Shown here one piece after another: positions 17,473-25,644 of a DNA stretch of 27,510 nt. The translations under genes and the position numbers were made by a program. Origin of the DNA: Burkholderiaceae bacterium (lineage in GTDB: Bacteria; Pseudomonadota; Gammaproteobacteria; Burkholderiales; Burkholderiaceae_C); contig JAISNB010000180.1 of the NCBI GenBank assembly GCA_031276435.1, positions 1-27,510 of the forward strand, given 5' to 3'. Numbering within the stretch: position 1 is the stretch's first letter; each line of letters starts with the position of its first letter. The notes below the pieces were generated by a model, which saw nothing but the letters and a program-made list of their open reading frames with translations, had not been told where the DNA came from and did not search any database.

Positions 17473-18574
17473 CGTGTCCCACGGGGTATGCACCCAGCAT
17501 TTTGTAGAAGGCGCTGTACGCCTGGAGTTCGGCCAGGGCCGCGGCCACATTGGGCTGCGCGGGGTGACCCTGCAAGTCGATGTAGAAATAGTATTCCCAC
17601 TTGCCCGATTTTGCCGGACGCGATTCGAAGCGCGTCATCGATACGCTGTGCCGCTTCAGCGGCGTGAGCATGTCGTAGACCGACCCGGGCTTGTTGGGCA
17701 CCGACAGCAGCAGGCTCGTGCAGTCGTTGCCCGTCGGCTCGGGCATGGCCAGGGTTTGCGGCAGACAGATGACGGCAAAGCGCGTGCGGTTGCTGGCTTC
17801 GTCCTGAATGGCGTGGGCCACGATGTGCAGGCCAAACTGCGCGGCGGCGCGCTCGCTGGCCAGGCCCGCCCAGGCCGGATTGCCCGCGGCCAGGCGCGCG
17901 CCTTCGGCATTGCTGGAGACGGCGCGGCGCTCGGCCTTGGGCAGGTGCTCGGCCAGCCAGCGCTGGCACTGCACAAGCGCCTGCGGATGCGCCAGCACCA
18001 CTTCAATGCCGTCCAGGTCGCTGCGCTGGCGCAGCAGGTTGTGGCGCACCAGCAGGCTGACTTCGCCCACCACGTGCGCGGGCGAATGCAAGAACAGATC
18101 GAGCGAGCGCGTGACCACGCCTTCGGTGGAGTTTTCCATGCCCACCACGCCAAATTGCGATGTGCCAGCGGCTGTGGCGTGAAACACCTCGTCAAAGCTG
18201 TTGCAGTAGATCAGGTTGGCGGCGCTGCCAAAGTATTCGATGGCCGCCTGCTCGCAAAACGTGCCTTGCGGGCCGAGCACGGCCACGCGCTGCGGCACTT
18301 CCAGCGCCAGGCAGGCGGACATGATCTCGCGCCAGATGGCTGTTACGTGCTGGTTGAGCAGCGGTCCCGGATTGTGGCTGAGCACCTTGTCGATGACCTG
18401 CGCCACGCGGTCGGGCCGGAAAAAAGGCGTGCCTTCGCGGCGCTTGAGCGCGCCGACTTCCTCGGCGACGCGGGCGCGCTGGTTGAGCAAATCGAGCAAC
18501 TGGGCGTCCAGCGCGTCGATGCGCTCGCGCAACTGGCCCAGTGCTTGTGACTGTTGGGGCGTCGTCTGGCTCAT
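17465..18574 (-). CDS. pheA: Chorismate mutase / prephenate dehydratase (P-protein)
   Basis: The 369-residue bifunctional enzyme converts chorismate to phenylpyruvate. An AroQ chorismate mutase domain occupies about residues 10-90 (LRERIDALDAQLLDLLNQRARVA). It is followed by prephenate dehydratase at about 100-275 (VAVLGPQGTFCEQAA, VVGMENSTEGVV, NRTRFAVI) and an ACT domain (SVPNKPGSVYDML, MTRFESRP), which normally gives phenylalanine feedback. I chose the ATG at 18574 (MSQTTPQQSQ); an in-frame TTG at 18592 would add six residues and has no better ribosome site. The start lies 68 bp after the DUF2059 stop, and the end overlaps tyrA. Confidence 0.95.
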   Translation of the reverse strand: MSQTTPQQSQALGQLRERIDALDAQLLDLLNQRARVAEEVGALKRREGTPFFRPDRVAQVIDKVLSHNPGPLLNQHVTAIWREIMSACLALEVPQRVAVLGPQGTFCEQAAIEYFGSAANLIYCNSFDEVFHATAAGTSQFGVVGMENSTEGVVTRSLDLFLHSPAHVVGEVSLLVRHNLLRQRSDLDGIEVVLAHPQALVQCQRWLAEHLPKAERRAVSSNAEGARLAAGNPAWAGLASERAAAQFGLHIVAHAIQDEASNRTRFAVICLPQTLAMPEPTGNDCTSLLLSVPNKPGSVYDMLTPLKRHSVSMTRFESRPAKSGKWEYYFYIDLQGHPAQPNVAAALAELQAYSAFYKMLGAYPVGHDV

Positions 18575-18642
18575 GCGAATGGGTTGTGGCAACCATGGGG
18601 CGCGCCGCGCGCCCGGCGAGCGCGCGGCGCGGGGTCTTTTGT

Positions 18643-19230
18643 TTACTTCTTCGCGGGCGCGGCAGCAGTGGCGGCGTCCAGGATTTTGGTGGCAGCCGCG
18701 TCGAATGCCTTGGCGCCGCCTTCCACTGAAGCGCGGGTCAGGCCAATGACTTTTTCGACCCAGGCTGTGGATGCCTCTTCGCCAATCGAGCGCACTTTGG
18801 CCGCCGCGGAAGATTCCATGTAGGTGACGATGGTTTTGAGTTCGTCCTCGGAGAGTTTTTCCATGAACAGGGGCACCAGCGCGGACTCGGCGGCCTTGCC
18901 CACTTGCGCCTCGATGGCCTTGTAGGTGTTGTCGGAGTATTTCCTGAGTTCGACGTCGAGCTTGTCGGCCACGTCTTTTTGTTTGGCGGGCGGAACGTTG
19001 GCGTCAAGCTGCTGCAACCACTTGGCCATGACCGGCTGCACGGCGGCGCCCGTCAGTTGCGAGGTCATGTTTTCGATGTCGGACTTGACGTATTGCTGCG
19101 CCAGCCGCACGGCCATGGCGCGTTTGTTGTCGGACGCCTGGGCTTGCTGCTGCTGCGCCGCGGCGCTCAAAGAGAGGGTGCAGGCAGCCGCCAAGAGCAT
19201 GACGGCCGGGATTTGTTTCAGGGATTTCAA
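18643..19230 (-). CDS. Secreted DUF2059-domain protein
   Basis: A 195-residue protein with a Sec signal peptide (KSLKQIPAVMLLAAACTLSLSAAAQ, cleavage near residue 25) and a helical DUF2059-like domain around residues 95-150 (ALVPLFMEKLSEDELKTIVTYMESSAA). It is probably periplasmic; the biochemical function of this family is not established. The start is TTG at 19230, supported by GGAG 6 nt upstream, which sits in the last codons of gyrA (3-nt gap between gyrA stop and this start). It is therefore likely co-transcribed with gyrA. The C-terminus is Ala/Lys-rich. Confidence 0.8.
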   Translation of the reverse strand: MKSLKQIPAVMLLAAACTLSLSAAAQQQQAQASDNKRAMAVRLAQQYVKSDIENMTSQLTGAAVQPVMAKWLQQLDANVPPAKQKDVADKLDVELRKYSDNTYKAIEAQVGKAAESALVPLFMEKLSEDELKTIVTYMESSAAAKVRSIGEEASTAWVEKVIGLTRASVEGGAKAFDAAATKILDAATAAAPAKK

Positions 19231-19233
19231 GAT

Positions 19234-21918
19234 TTACTCCGTGGGTGAATCGGGTTGGGGAAAGGAATCTGCGGCAGCGTCGTCGCCGCCACTGTTGTCT
19301 TCAGAGGCGTCATTTTCAACAATGCGCTGCAAGCCGCTGAGTTGGGTGCCATCGTCCAGGGCGATCAGGGTGACGCCCTGGGTGGCGCGGCCCATTTCGC
19401 GGATTTCGGCTACGCGGGTGCGCACCAGCACGCCCTTGTCGGTGATGAGCATGATCTCGTCGTCGGCGCCAACCAGCGTGGCAGCCACCACTTTGCCGTT
19501 GCGCTCGCTTTGCTGGATGGCGATCATGCCCTTGGTGCCACGGCCATGGCGCGTGTATTCAGAGATGCGCGTGCGCTTGCCGTAGCCGTTTTCGGTGGCG
19601 GTGAGCACACTGGTGCGCGCGCTGGTGGCGGCGGCGCTGTCCTGGTCGGCGCTGTCGGCCACCAGCAGCGCGATCACGCTTTGGCCGTCCTCGATCTGCA
19701 TGCCGCGCACGCCACGGGCGTTGCGTCCCATGGGGCGCACATCGTTTTCGTCAAAGCGCACGGCTTTGCCACCATCGCTGAACAGCATGACGTCGTGCTT
19801 GCCATCGGTCAGGGCCGCGCCGATCAGATAGTCGCCATCGTCCAGTCCCACGGCGATGATGCCGGCCTTGCGCGGGTTGCTGAATTCGGACAGCGCGGTT
19901 TTCTTGACCGTGCCCTTGGAGGTGGCCATGAAGACGTAGCGGTCTTCGGGAAACTGGCTGGCCTGGCCCATCAGCGGCAGGACGACGTTGATTTTTTCGC
20001 CCTCTTCGAGCGGGAACATGTTGACGATGGGCCGCCCGCGCGAGTTGCGCGAACCCGATGGCACTTCCCACACCTTGAGCCAGTACAGGCGTCCGCGGTT
20101 GGAAAAGCACAGGATGTATTCGTGCGTGTTGGCGATGAAAAGCTGGTCTATCCAGTCGTCTTCCTTGGTGGCCGCGGCCTGCTTGCCGCGCCCGCCGCGT
20201 TTTTGCGCGCGGTATTCGCTCAGGGGCTGGCTCTTGATGTAGCCAGTGTGGCTGAGCGTGACCACCATGTCGGTGGGCGCAATCAGGTCTTCGGTGGCCA
20301 GATCTTGCGCGACGCGCTCGATGCTGGAGCGGCGCTGGCCTTCCCGGGTCTGCCCGAATTCCTGCTTGAGGGCCACGAGTTCTTCGCTGATGATGGCCGA
20401 TACGCGTGCGGGTTTGGCCAGGATGTCGAGCAAGTCCTCGATCTCGGTCATGACCTCTTTGTATTCGGCGACGATTTTGTCCTGCTCCAGCCCGGTCAGG
20501 CGTTGCAGGCGCATTTGCAGGATTTCCTGCGCCTGCACGTCCGACAGGCGGTACAGGCCGTCGCCTTGCAGTCCGTATTCGCGTGGCAGGGTTTCGGGAC
20601 GGTAATCGTCGGCGCTGATGAGGCCGCCATCAGCGCGCGCGCGGGTAAGCATCTCGCGCACGAGCTGGCTGTCCCAGGTGCGCGCCATCAGTTCAGCCTT
20701 GGCCACCGGCGGCGTGGGCGACTCGCGGATGATGCGGATGAACTCGTCAATGCTGGCCAGCGCCACGGCCAGGCCTTCGAGCACGTGGCCGCGCTCGCGC
20801 GCCTTGCGCAGATCGAACACGGTGCGGCGCGTGACCACTTCGCGGCGGTGCTGCAAAAAGACGTCGAGCAGCTCTTTCAGGTTGCACAGCCTGGGCTGGC
20901 CGTCCACCAGGGCCACCATGTTGATGCCGAAGGTGTCCTGCAACTGGGTTTGCTTGTAGAGGTTGTTGAGCACGACCTCGGGTACTTCGCCGCGCTTGAG
21001 TTCGATGACCAGGCGCATGCCAGATTTGTCGGATTCGTCCTGGATGTGGCTGATGCCTTCGAGCTTTTTCTCGTGCACCAGTTCGGCCATGCGCTCCTGC
21101 AGGGTTTTCTTGTTGACTTGGTAGGGCAGTTCGTCGACCACGATGGCCTGGCGCTGGCCCTTGTCGATGTCCTCGAAGTGGCACTTGGCGCGCATGACAA
21201 CGCGCCCGCGTCCCGTGCGGTAGCCCTCGTGCACGCCCTGGATGCCGTGGATGATGCCAGCCGTGGGGAAATCGGGCGCCGGGATGATTTCCATCAACTC
21301 GTCCACCGTGGCTTGCGGGTGCGCCAGCAGGTGCAGGCAGGCGTCGACCACTTCATTGAGGTTGTGCGGCGGAATGTTGGTGGCCATGCCCACGGCAATG
21401 CCGCCGGAGCCGTTGATGAGCAAATTGGGCAGGCGCGTGGGCAGCACCGTGGGTTCGAGTTCCTTGCCGTCATAGTTGGGCACCATGTCGACGGTTTGCT
21501 TGTCGATGTCGGCCAGTATTTCCGAGGCGATTTTTTCCAGTCGGCACTCGGTGTAGCGGTAGGCGGCGGCGCTGTCGCCATCGACCGAGCCAAAGTTGCC
21601 CTGACCATCGATCAGCGGATGGCGCAGCGAGAAATCCTGCGCCATGCGCACCAAGGCCTCATACGTGGCGCTGTCGCCGTGCGGGTGAAAGCGCCCCAGC
21701 ACGTCACCCACCACGCGCGCGCATTTGACGTAAGGGCGGTTCCAGACGTTGTTGGCCTCGTGCATGGAAAACAGCACGCGCCGGTGCACGGGCTTGAGAC
21801 CGTCGCGGGCATCTGGCAGGGCACGTCCGACGATCACGCTCATGGCGTAGTCAAGATAGCTTCGCTGCATCTCCTCTTCAAGGCTGATAGGAAGTGTCTC
21901 TTTGGCGAATAAGCTCAT
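19234..21918 (-). CDS. gyrA: DNA gyrase subunit A
   Basis: GyrA is the breakage-reunion subunit of DNA gyrase, which introduces negative supercoils. The 894-residue protein starts MSLFAKETLPISLEEEMQRSYLDYAMSVIVGRALPD. The catalytic tyrosine is Tyr122 in AAAYRYTECRL. The quinolone region reads HPHGDSATYE, with Ser83 and Glu87, so the classic resistance substitutions are absent. The C-terminal beta-pinwheel has the GyrA box seen as QKRGGRGK, which distinguishes it from ParC, and an acidic tail. It is the first gene of the minus-strand block and is divergent from the OmpA-like gene over 242 bp. Confidence 0.98.
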   Translation of the reverse strand: MSLFAKETLPISLEEEMQRSYLDYAMSVIVGRALPDARDGLKPVHRRVLFSMHEANNVWNRPYVKCARVVGDVLGRFHPHGDSATYEALVRMAQDFSLRHPLIDGQGNFGSVDGDSAAAYRYTECRLEKIASEILADIDKQTVDMVPNYDGKELEPTVLPTRLPNLLINGSGGIAVGMATNIPPHNLNEVVDACLHLLAHPQATVDELMEIIPAPDFPTAGIIHGIQGVHEGYRTGRGRVVMRAKCHFEDIDKGQRQAIVVDELPYQVNKKTLQERMAELVHEKKLEGISHIQDESDKSGMRLVIELKRGEVPEVVLNNLYKQTQLQDTFGINMVALVDGQPRLCNLKELLDVFLQHRREVVTRRTVFDLRKARERGHVLEGLAVALASIDEFIRIIRESPTPPVAKAELMARTWDSQLVREMLTRARADGGLISADDYRPETLPREYGLQGDGLYRLSDVQAQEILQMRLQRLTGLEQDKIVAEYKEVMTEIEDLLDILAKPARVSAIISEELVALKQEFGQTREGQRRSSIERVAQDLATEDLIAPTDMVVTLSHTGYIKSQPLSEYRAQKRGGRGKQAAATKEDDWIDQLFIANTHEYILCFSNRGRLYWLKVWEVPSGSRNSRGRPIVNMFPLEEGEKINVVLPLMGQASQFPEDRYVFMATSKGTVKKTALSEFSNPRKAGIIAVGLDDGDYLIGAALTDGKHDVMLFSDGGKAVRFDENDVRPMGRNARGVRGMQIEDGQSVIALLVADSADQDSAAATSARTSVLTATENGYGKRTRISEYTRHGRGTKGMIAIQQSERNGKVVAATLVGADDEIMLITDKGVLVRTRVAEIREMGRATQGVTLIALDDGTQLSGLQRIVENDASEDNSGGDDAAADSFPQPDSPTE

Positions 21919-21963
21919 GGTGATGATTGCTAAAAGTGCGCTGCGGCAAAACCAGAACCCGCC

Positions 21964-21992
21964 ATTCTATGCGCCACGGCCTGTCGCCCCAA
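21964..21992 (-). promoter_or_regulatory. gyrA promoter candidate
   Basis: On the minus strand TTGGGG (21992-21987) and TAGAAT (21969-21964) are separated by exactly 17 bp. The expected start lies about 40 nt before the gyrA ATG. The -10 matches five of six consensus bases; the -35 matches three. Confidence 0.55.
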
Positions 21993-22066
21993 AGCAACAC
22001 AACGGCGCAAAACCGGCGTTGTTCAAGGCTTCCGGGCGCGCGGACAGCCGCTTCGGGCCGTTCCGT

Positions 22067-22076
22067 GTGGCACAAT
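22067..22076 (+). promoter_or_regulatory. Candidate extended -10 promoter for the OmpA-like gene
   Basis: GTGGCACAAT (TGn plus CACAAT) is identical to the element before the glycine riboswitch. It predicts a leader of about 75-80 nt. There is no clear -35. Confidence 0.4.
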
Positions 22077-22160
22077 CAATGCAACGTTTTCGGTGGTGGT
22101 CACTTGAAACGTCCGACTTATTCGCAGCCCGGCTGCGGCTTTTCCCCCATGAGGAGAATC

Positions 22161-22799
22161 ATGAAGAAACTCAACAAAGTAGCGATCGCATTCGCTGTTG
22201 CAACCGTAGCCGGTTCCGCCCTTGCTGCTGGCTCTACCATCAGCTCTGACAACTGGCGCAACGGCCACGGCAACCTGATCTGGAAAAACGGCACCAGCGA
22301 AGGATTGTGCTGGCGCGACACTGGCTGGACCCCCGCCACCGCCGCCCCTGGTTGCGACGGCCTGATCCAGCCTGCTGTCGAACCGCCCAAAAAGGTCGAG
22401 ATACCTGTCGTACCGCCGCCCGCCGCGAAAGCGCCTGTTGTTGGCAGCAAGGTGACTTACGCCGCCGACGCGTTTTTCGACTTCGACAAGGCGGTGCTCA
22501 AGCCTGAAGGCCAGGCCAAGCTGGACGATTTGGCCAGCAAGGTTTCCGGCATCAATCTGGAAGTCATTATCGCCGTGGGCCACACAGACTCCACCGGCGC
22601 TGCCGCCTACAACCAGAAGCTCTCCGTGCGCCGTGCGGAAGCCGTCAAGCAATACCTGGTTTCCAAGGGCATCGAGGCAAACCGCATCTACACCGAAGGC
22701 AAGGGCGAAGCCCAGCCCGTCGCCAGCAACGCGACTTCCGCGGGCCGCGCCCAGAACCGTCGCGTGGAAATCGAAGTGGTTGGCATCAAGAACAACTGA
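22161..22799 (+). CDS. OmpA-family outer-membrane/peptidoglycan-associated protein
   Basis: A 212-residue exported protein. The signal peptide MKKLNKVAIAFAVATVAGSALA ends near residue 22. A short region with Trp and two Cys (NWRNGHGNLIWKN, EGLCWRDTGW, APGCDG) and a Pro-rich linker (EPPKKVEIPVVPPP) follow. The C-terminal OmpA/MotB peptidoglycan-binding domain covers about residues 95-208, with FFDFDKAVLKPEG, VGHTDSTGAAAYNQKLSVRRA and NRRVEIEV. There is no room for an 8-stranded OmpA barrel, so it is the short type common in Burkholderiales. The ATG at 22161 has GAGGAG 4 nt upstream. A strong intrinsic terminator follows, so it is likely monocistronic. Placement opposite gyrA is typical for this order. 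Confidence 0.92.
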   Translation: MKKLNKVAIAFAVATVAGSALAAGSTISSDNWRNGHGNLIWKNGTSEGLCWRDTGWTPATAAPGCDGLIQPAVEPPKKVEIPVVPPPAAKAPVVGSKVTYAADAFFDFDKAVLKPEGQAKLDDLASKVSGINLEVIIAVGHTDSTGAAAYNQKLSVRRAEAVKQYLVSKGIEANRIYTEGKGEAQPVASNATSAGRAQNRRVEIEVVGIKNN

Positions 22800-22848
22800 G
22801 ATGGCTCCTGCAATTGGCCTGCGTTAGCGCCAGGTCAAAACCAGTCAA

Positions 22849-22881
22849 AACCTTGGGGGTTACGCTCCCAAGGTTTTTTTC
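22849..22881 (+). terminator. Intrinsic terminator after the OmpA-like gene
   Basis: A 9-bp perfect stem, AACCTTGGG (22849-22857) with CCCAAGGTT (22867-22875), closes a short loop and runs into a T7 tract. Confidence 0.92.
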
Positions 22882-22900
22882 TTTGTGGGAGTGCCCGCGC

Positions 22901-23422
22901 ATGCGCATGTTCATCCGTATCCCGGGGCGATGCCGCCCAGGCGGCGTTTGCCGCGCCGCCTTCGCACTGGCGCTGCTGCTCGCTCTGGTGGCACATCCGG
23001 CCTGGGGCCAGCGGCAAGGCGCGGCATCGCCTGCCGCCGCCGCACCCGCCATCGTCATGGTGCTTTCGCCCCGCATGGTTTACGCGCTGCAAGAGTGGCC
23101 GCGCATGAAGGCCGCCGCCCGCGCCGCCGGTTTTGATGTGACCGGCGTGCGCGACCCGCAAACGCCAGCGGGCGAGTGGGCGCAGCTTGGGCGAGTGACG
23201 TTTTTGACGGATCTGGCGCTGATCGCGCCCATGAGCGCCGCCTTGCAAGCCGATTTTGCGCGCCATGGCGCGCTCAACCACATGCCTTCCACACTGGTTT
23301 ACTGGTGCGGCAAACCGCATCCCTGGCCGGTGTTGGGCGTCATGCCCGACAAACCCTGGATCAACGCCCTGCAAGCGCGCGCAACCCAATTGAAGCAACA
23401 GCCATGCGCCGCAACCCGTTGA
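22901..23422 (+). CDS. Unrecognised exported protein (first of an overlapping pair)
   Basis: I do not recognise this family. The 173-residue product has an N-terminal signal sequence (FALALLLALVAHPAWGQ, cleavage near residue 36), so it is probably periplasmic. The mature part has alternating strands and helices (IVMVLSPRMVYALQEWPRMKAAARAAGFDV) and a conserved-looking end with one cysteine, TLVYWCGKPHPWPVLGVMPD. The ATG at 22901 is chosen because GGGAG at 22887-22891 lies 9 nt upstream; a second ATG at 22907 is possible. It begins just after the OmpA terminator, and its last 19 nt overlap the next gene, so the two probably act together. There are no catalytic motifs I can name. Confidence 0.65.
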   Translation: MRMFIRIPGRCRPGGVCRAAFALALLLALVAHPAWGQRQGAASPAAAAPAIVMVLSPRMVYALQEWPRMKAAARAAGFDVTGVRDPQTPAGEWAQLGRVTFLTDLALIAPMSAALQADFARHGALNHMPSTLVYWCGKPHPWPVLGVMPDKPWINALQARATQLKQQPCAATR

Positions 23423-24678
23423 ACCCGTTTCTTGCCCTGGGCGCGCTGGCCATGTCATGCGCGGCAGCGCAGCCTTCTGGCGGCGGCGTCGTCGATGCGG
23501 TGGCGATGGCCGCCTCCGCGCCCGATCGCTGCATTGCCCCACTGACCTACATCGCGCTTGACGCCGCCCTGGTCGGCCAGGACGATCACGGCATGGCCGC
23601 CTTGGGCACGTATGAGCGCGTCAGCCCTGATGGCCGCTTTGTGCTGCGCTCGTTTTCGGGCGCCTTGCTTGGCAAGGTCAGCCTCATCGAACTGCCAGCG
23701 CAGGGTGGTCAGGCCATTCGCACCTACCGCACCCCGTTTTCCAACGAGGCCTTTCCCGTGCAAAACACTTGGCGCTATCTGGTGGACGTCAACGGCGAGC
23801 ACTACCGCTTCAAGGACGTGCTGACGCGGCAAGCGGCTGCACACGCACTGTTTCGCGCTGGCATGACCGGGTTTTATGCCGCTGCTGCTGAAATGCAGGC
23901 CGTCCCATCTGCCGCCGATGACCCAAAAACCGACCCGCCGCAGCGGCAGCAGCAGCGCGTCTTCATCCGCTCGCTGAGCTGGCCGCAAAACGTGGACCCC
24001 GACCTGCAAGGCATTGGCCCGCTGCAAATCGAAGACATCGAAGTGCTGGACGACGGCGCCGCCGCCCAACCCGTGCGCAAAACCGGCAGCCAGTTCATCT
24101 GCCAGCAACGCAAAGTCACGGATGGCGGCGTTTACGCGCTGCCCATGATTGCGGTGGATGGCAGCGCGTTCTCGGCCATTCCGCAAGTGCCGCGGCAGGG
24201 CCAGCCATCCATGCGCGTCTACAGCCTGGCGGCGCAACCCATGGCCCGGCAGCAACCATGCGAGTTGCGCGCCGACCTGGGCTTTGCTCCCGGCAAGGCG
24301 GTATTTGGCTATGCCAGTGCTGCCGGACAAAGCGCCTGGCTGACCTACAGCGACTTTGGCACCGTTTACGTATTCGACCCGCAACTGCGCCAAACCTGGC
24401 CCATGGACAACCAGCGCCACGGCGTGCTGGCCAGCGCCTTTCCGGCGCTGACGCGCGATGGCCGCGTCATCTACGGCGCCACCTGGCGCAACTGTGCCGA
24501 CGCCCGGCGCTGCCCCGCCGTGGCGGGCTACGTGGTGGCCGATCCGTACCAGTCCACGGCCTACCGCACCTACTGGAAAACGCGCAACCAGACACCCGCC
24601 AAAACCTGCATCACCCAGGCCGACGTCCTGAAAGAGCGCGACGCCTTCGCGCGCTTTCATGGCCTGGACACACCATAA
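23404..24678 (+). CDS. Unrecognised exported protein (second of an overlapping pair)
   Basis: I do not recognise this family. The 424-residue product starts MRRNPLNPFLALGALAMSCAAAQ, a signal peptide; AMSC is a poor lipobox, so ordinary cleavage seems more likely than lipidation. The mature part looks beta-rich, with segments such as YERVSPDGRFVLRSFSGALLGKV, VYVFDPQLRQTW and FPALTRDGRVIYGATW that resemble blades of a beta-propeller, though I cannot confirm a fold. Several Cys are spread through it (DRCIAPL, FICQQR, PCELRADLGF, NCADARRCPA, KTCITQ), which would suit disulfides in the periplasm. The ATG at 23404 overlaps the upstream gene by 19 nt. ubiG follows after 39 bp. Confidence 0.65.
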   Translation: MRRNPLNPFLALGALAMSCAAAQPSGGGVVDAVAMAASAPDRCIAPLTYIALDAALVGQDDHGMAALGTYERVSPDGRFVLRSFSGALLGKVSLIELPAQGGQAIRTYRTPFSNEAFPVQNTWRYLVDVNGEHYRFKDVLTRQAAAHALFRAGMTGFYAAAAEMQAVPSAADDPKTDPPQRQQQRVFIRSLSWPQNVDPDLQGIGPLQIEDIEVLDDGAAAQPVRKTGSQFICQQRKVTDGGVYALPMIAVDGSAFSAIPQVPRQGQPSMRVYSLAAQPMARQQPCELRADLGFAPGKAVFGYASAAGQSAWLTYSDFGTVYVFDPQLRQTWPMDNQRHGVLASAFPALTRDGRVIYGATWRNCADARRCPAVAGYVVADPYQSTAYRTYWKTRNQTPAKTCITQADVLKERDAFARFHGLDTP

Positions 24679-24701
24679 AAAAACCGGTTCCCCATGCCTG
24701 C

Positions 24702-24710
24702 TGCGACAAT
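24702..24710 (+). promoter_or_regulatory. Candidate extended -10 for a leaderless ubiG transcript
   Basis: TGCGACAAT (TGn plus GACAAT) ends 7 bp before the ubiG ATG, so transcription would start on or next to the start codon. ubiG lacks a Shine-Dalgarno. No -35 is visible. Confidence 0.3.
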
Positions 24711-24717
24711 CCCCCGC

Positions 24718-25443
24718 ATGAGCACACAAGACAACGTTGACCTGGCCGAACTGGACAAATTCGCATCGGCGGCCCACCAGTGGTGGGACCCGGAAGGCGC
24801 CTTCAAATCGCTGCACCGCATCAACCCGCTGCGGCTTGGCTGGATCGAAAGCCAATGCCCGCCGCCACTGCAAGGCAAGCGCATCGTAGACGTGGGCTGC
24901 GGCGGCGGCATCCTGGCCGAAGCCCTGGCGCGCAAAGGCGCTGACGTCCTGGGCATCGATCTGGTCGACAAATCGCTCAAGGCGGCCAAACTGCACGCGC
25001 TGGAAGCGCAAATCAAAAACCTGGACTACCGGCTGGTCAGTGCCGAAGAGCTGGCGCGCGAATGCGAAGGCCAGTTCGACGCCGTCACCTGCATGGAAAT
25101 GCTCGAACACGTGTCCGACCCGGCCTCGGTCATCCGCGCCTGCGCCCGGCTGACTCGGCCCGGTGGCACAGTATTTTTCTCCACCATCAACCGCAACCCC
25201 AAGGCATACCTTCTGGCAATTGTTGCCGCCGAACACCTGCTCGCCCTGGTGCCCAAAGGCACGCACAACTACGCGCGCCTGCTGCGGCCCAGCCAGCTTG
25301 CCGCCATGGGGCGCGATGCCGCCCTGATACCCCGCGCCTTCAAGGGCCTGCAATACAACCCCGTCACCCGGCGCTTCTGGCTCAGCGACGACCTCTCGGT
25401 CAACTACATGCTCGCCATGGACAAACCCGCATTGCAGGCATAA
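24718..25443 (+). CDS. ubiG: Ubiquinone biosynthesis O-methyltransferase
   Basis: UbiG performs both SAM-dependent O-methylations in ubiquinone synthesis. The 241-residue protein starts MSTQDNVDLAELDKFASAAHQWWDPEGAFKSLHRINPLRL, a UbiG hallmark. The SAM motif I, VDVGCGGGILAEALA, lies near residues 57-71, then VLGIDLVDKSLKAAK, FDAVTCMEMLEHVSDP and FFSTINRNPKAYLLAIVAAEHLL. The length is as expected. The ATG at 24718 is set by homology; an in-frame ATG at 24694 would add eight residues. Its product feeds the quinone pool used by the ETF-QO at the start of the window, though the two genes are far apart. Confidence 0.96.
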   Translation: MSTQDNVDLAELDKFASAAHQWWDPEGAFKSLHRINPLRLGWIESQCPPPLQGKRIVDVGCGGGILAEALARKGADVLGIDLVDKSLKAAKLHALEAQIKNLDYRLVSAEELARECEGQFDAVTCMEMLEHVSDPASVIRACARLTRPGGTVFFSTINRNPKAYLLAIVAAEHLLALVPKGTHNYARLLRPSQLAAMGRDAALIPRAFKGLQYNPVTRRFWLSDDLSVNYMLAMDKPALQA

Positions 25444-25583
25444 GGCGCGCGCTTGGCCTGAACGACCGCCCGCCACGGGCGCCCCAGACACCAACCCGCG
25501 CGCCCGCCCGCGTACCCGAAGTCCAGCGCCCCCAAAAGCGCCCAACCGCCGGATTTGTCAAAACCGCTCGATCCGCCTTAGCT

Positions 25584-25589
25584 TAGAAT
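25584..25589 (+). promoter_or_regulatory. Possible -10 element for ssrA
   Basis: TAGAAT lies 55 bp before the mature tmRNA 5' end, the same hexamer as the gyrA -10. TTGTCA at 25555-25560 is a good -35 but is 23 bp away from it; paired instead with TTAGCT (25579-25584) the spacing is 18 bp. The exact pair is uncertain. Confidence 0.4.
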
Positions 25590-25644
25590 GGCAGCCTCGA
25601 AAAGACTGGCGCGCTCCAACCAACCGCGCCGCGCTTGATCGAGA

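Noticed and set aside
19255..21912. 885-codon plus-strand frame opposite gyrA
   Set aside because: Antisense shadow of gyrA; composition is typical of reverse-complement coding DNA.
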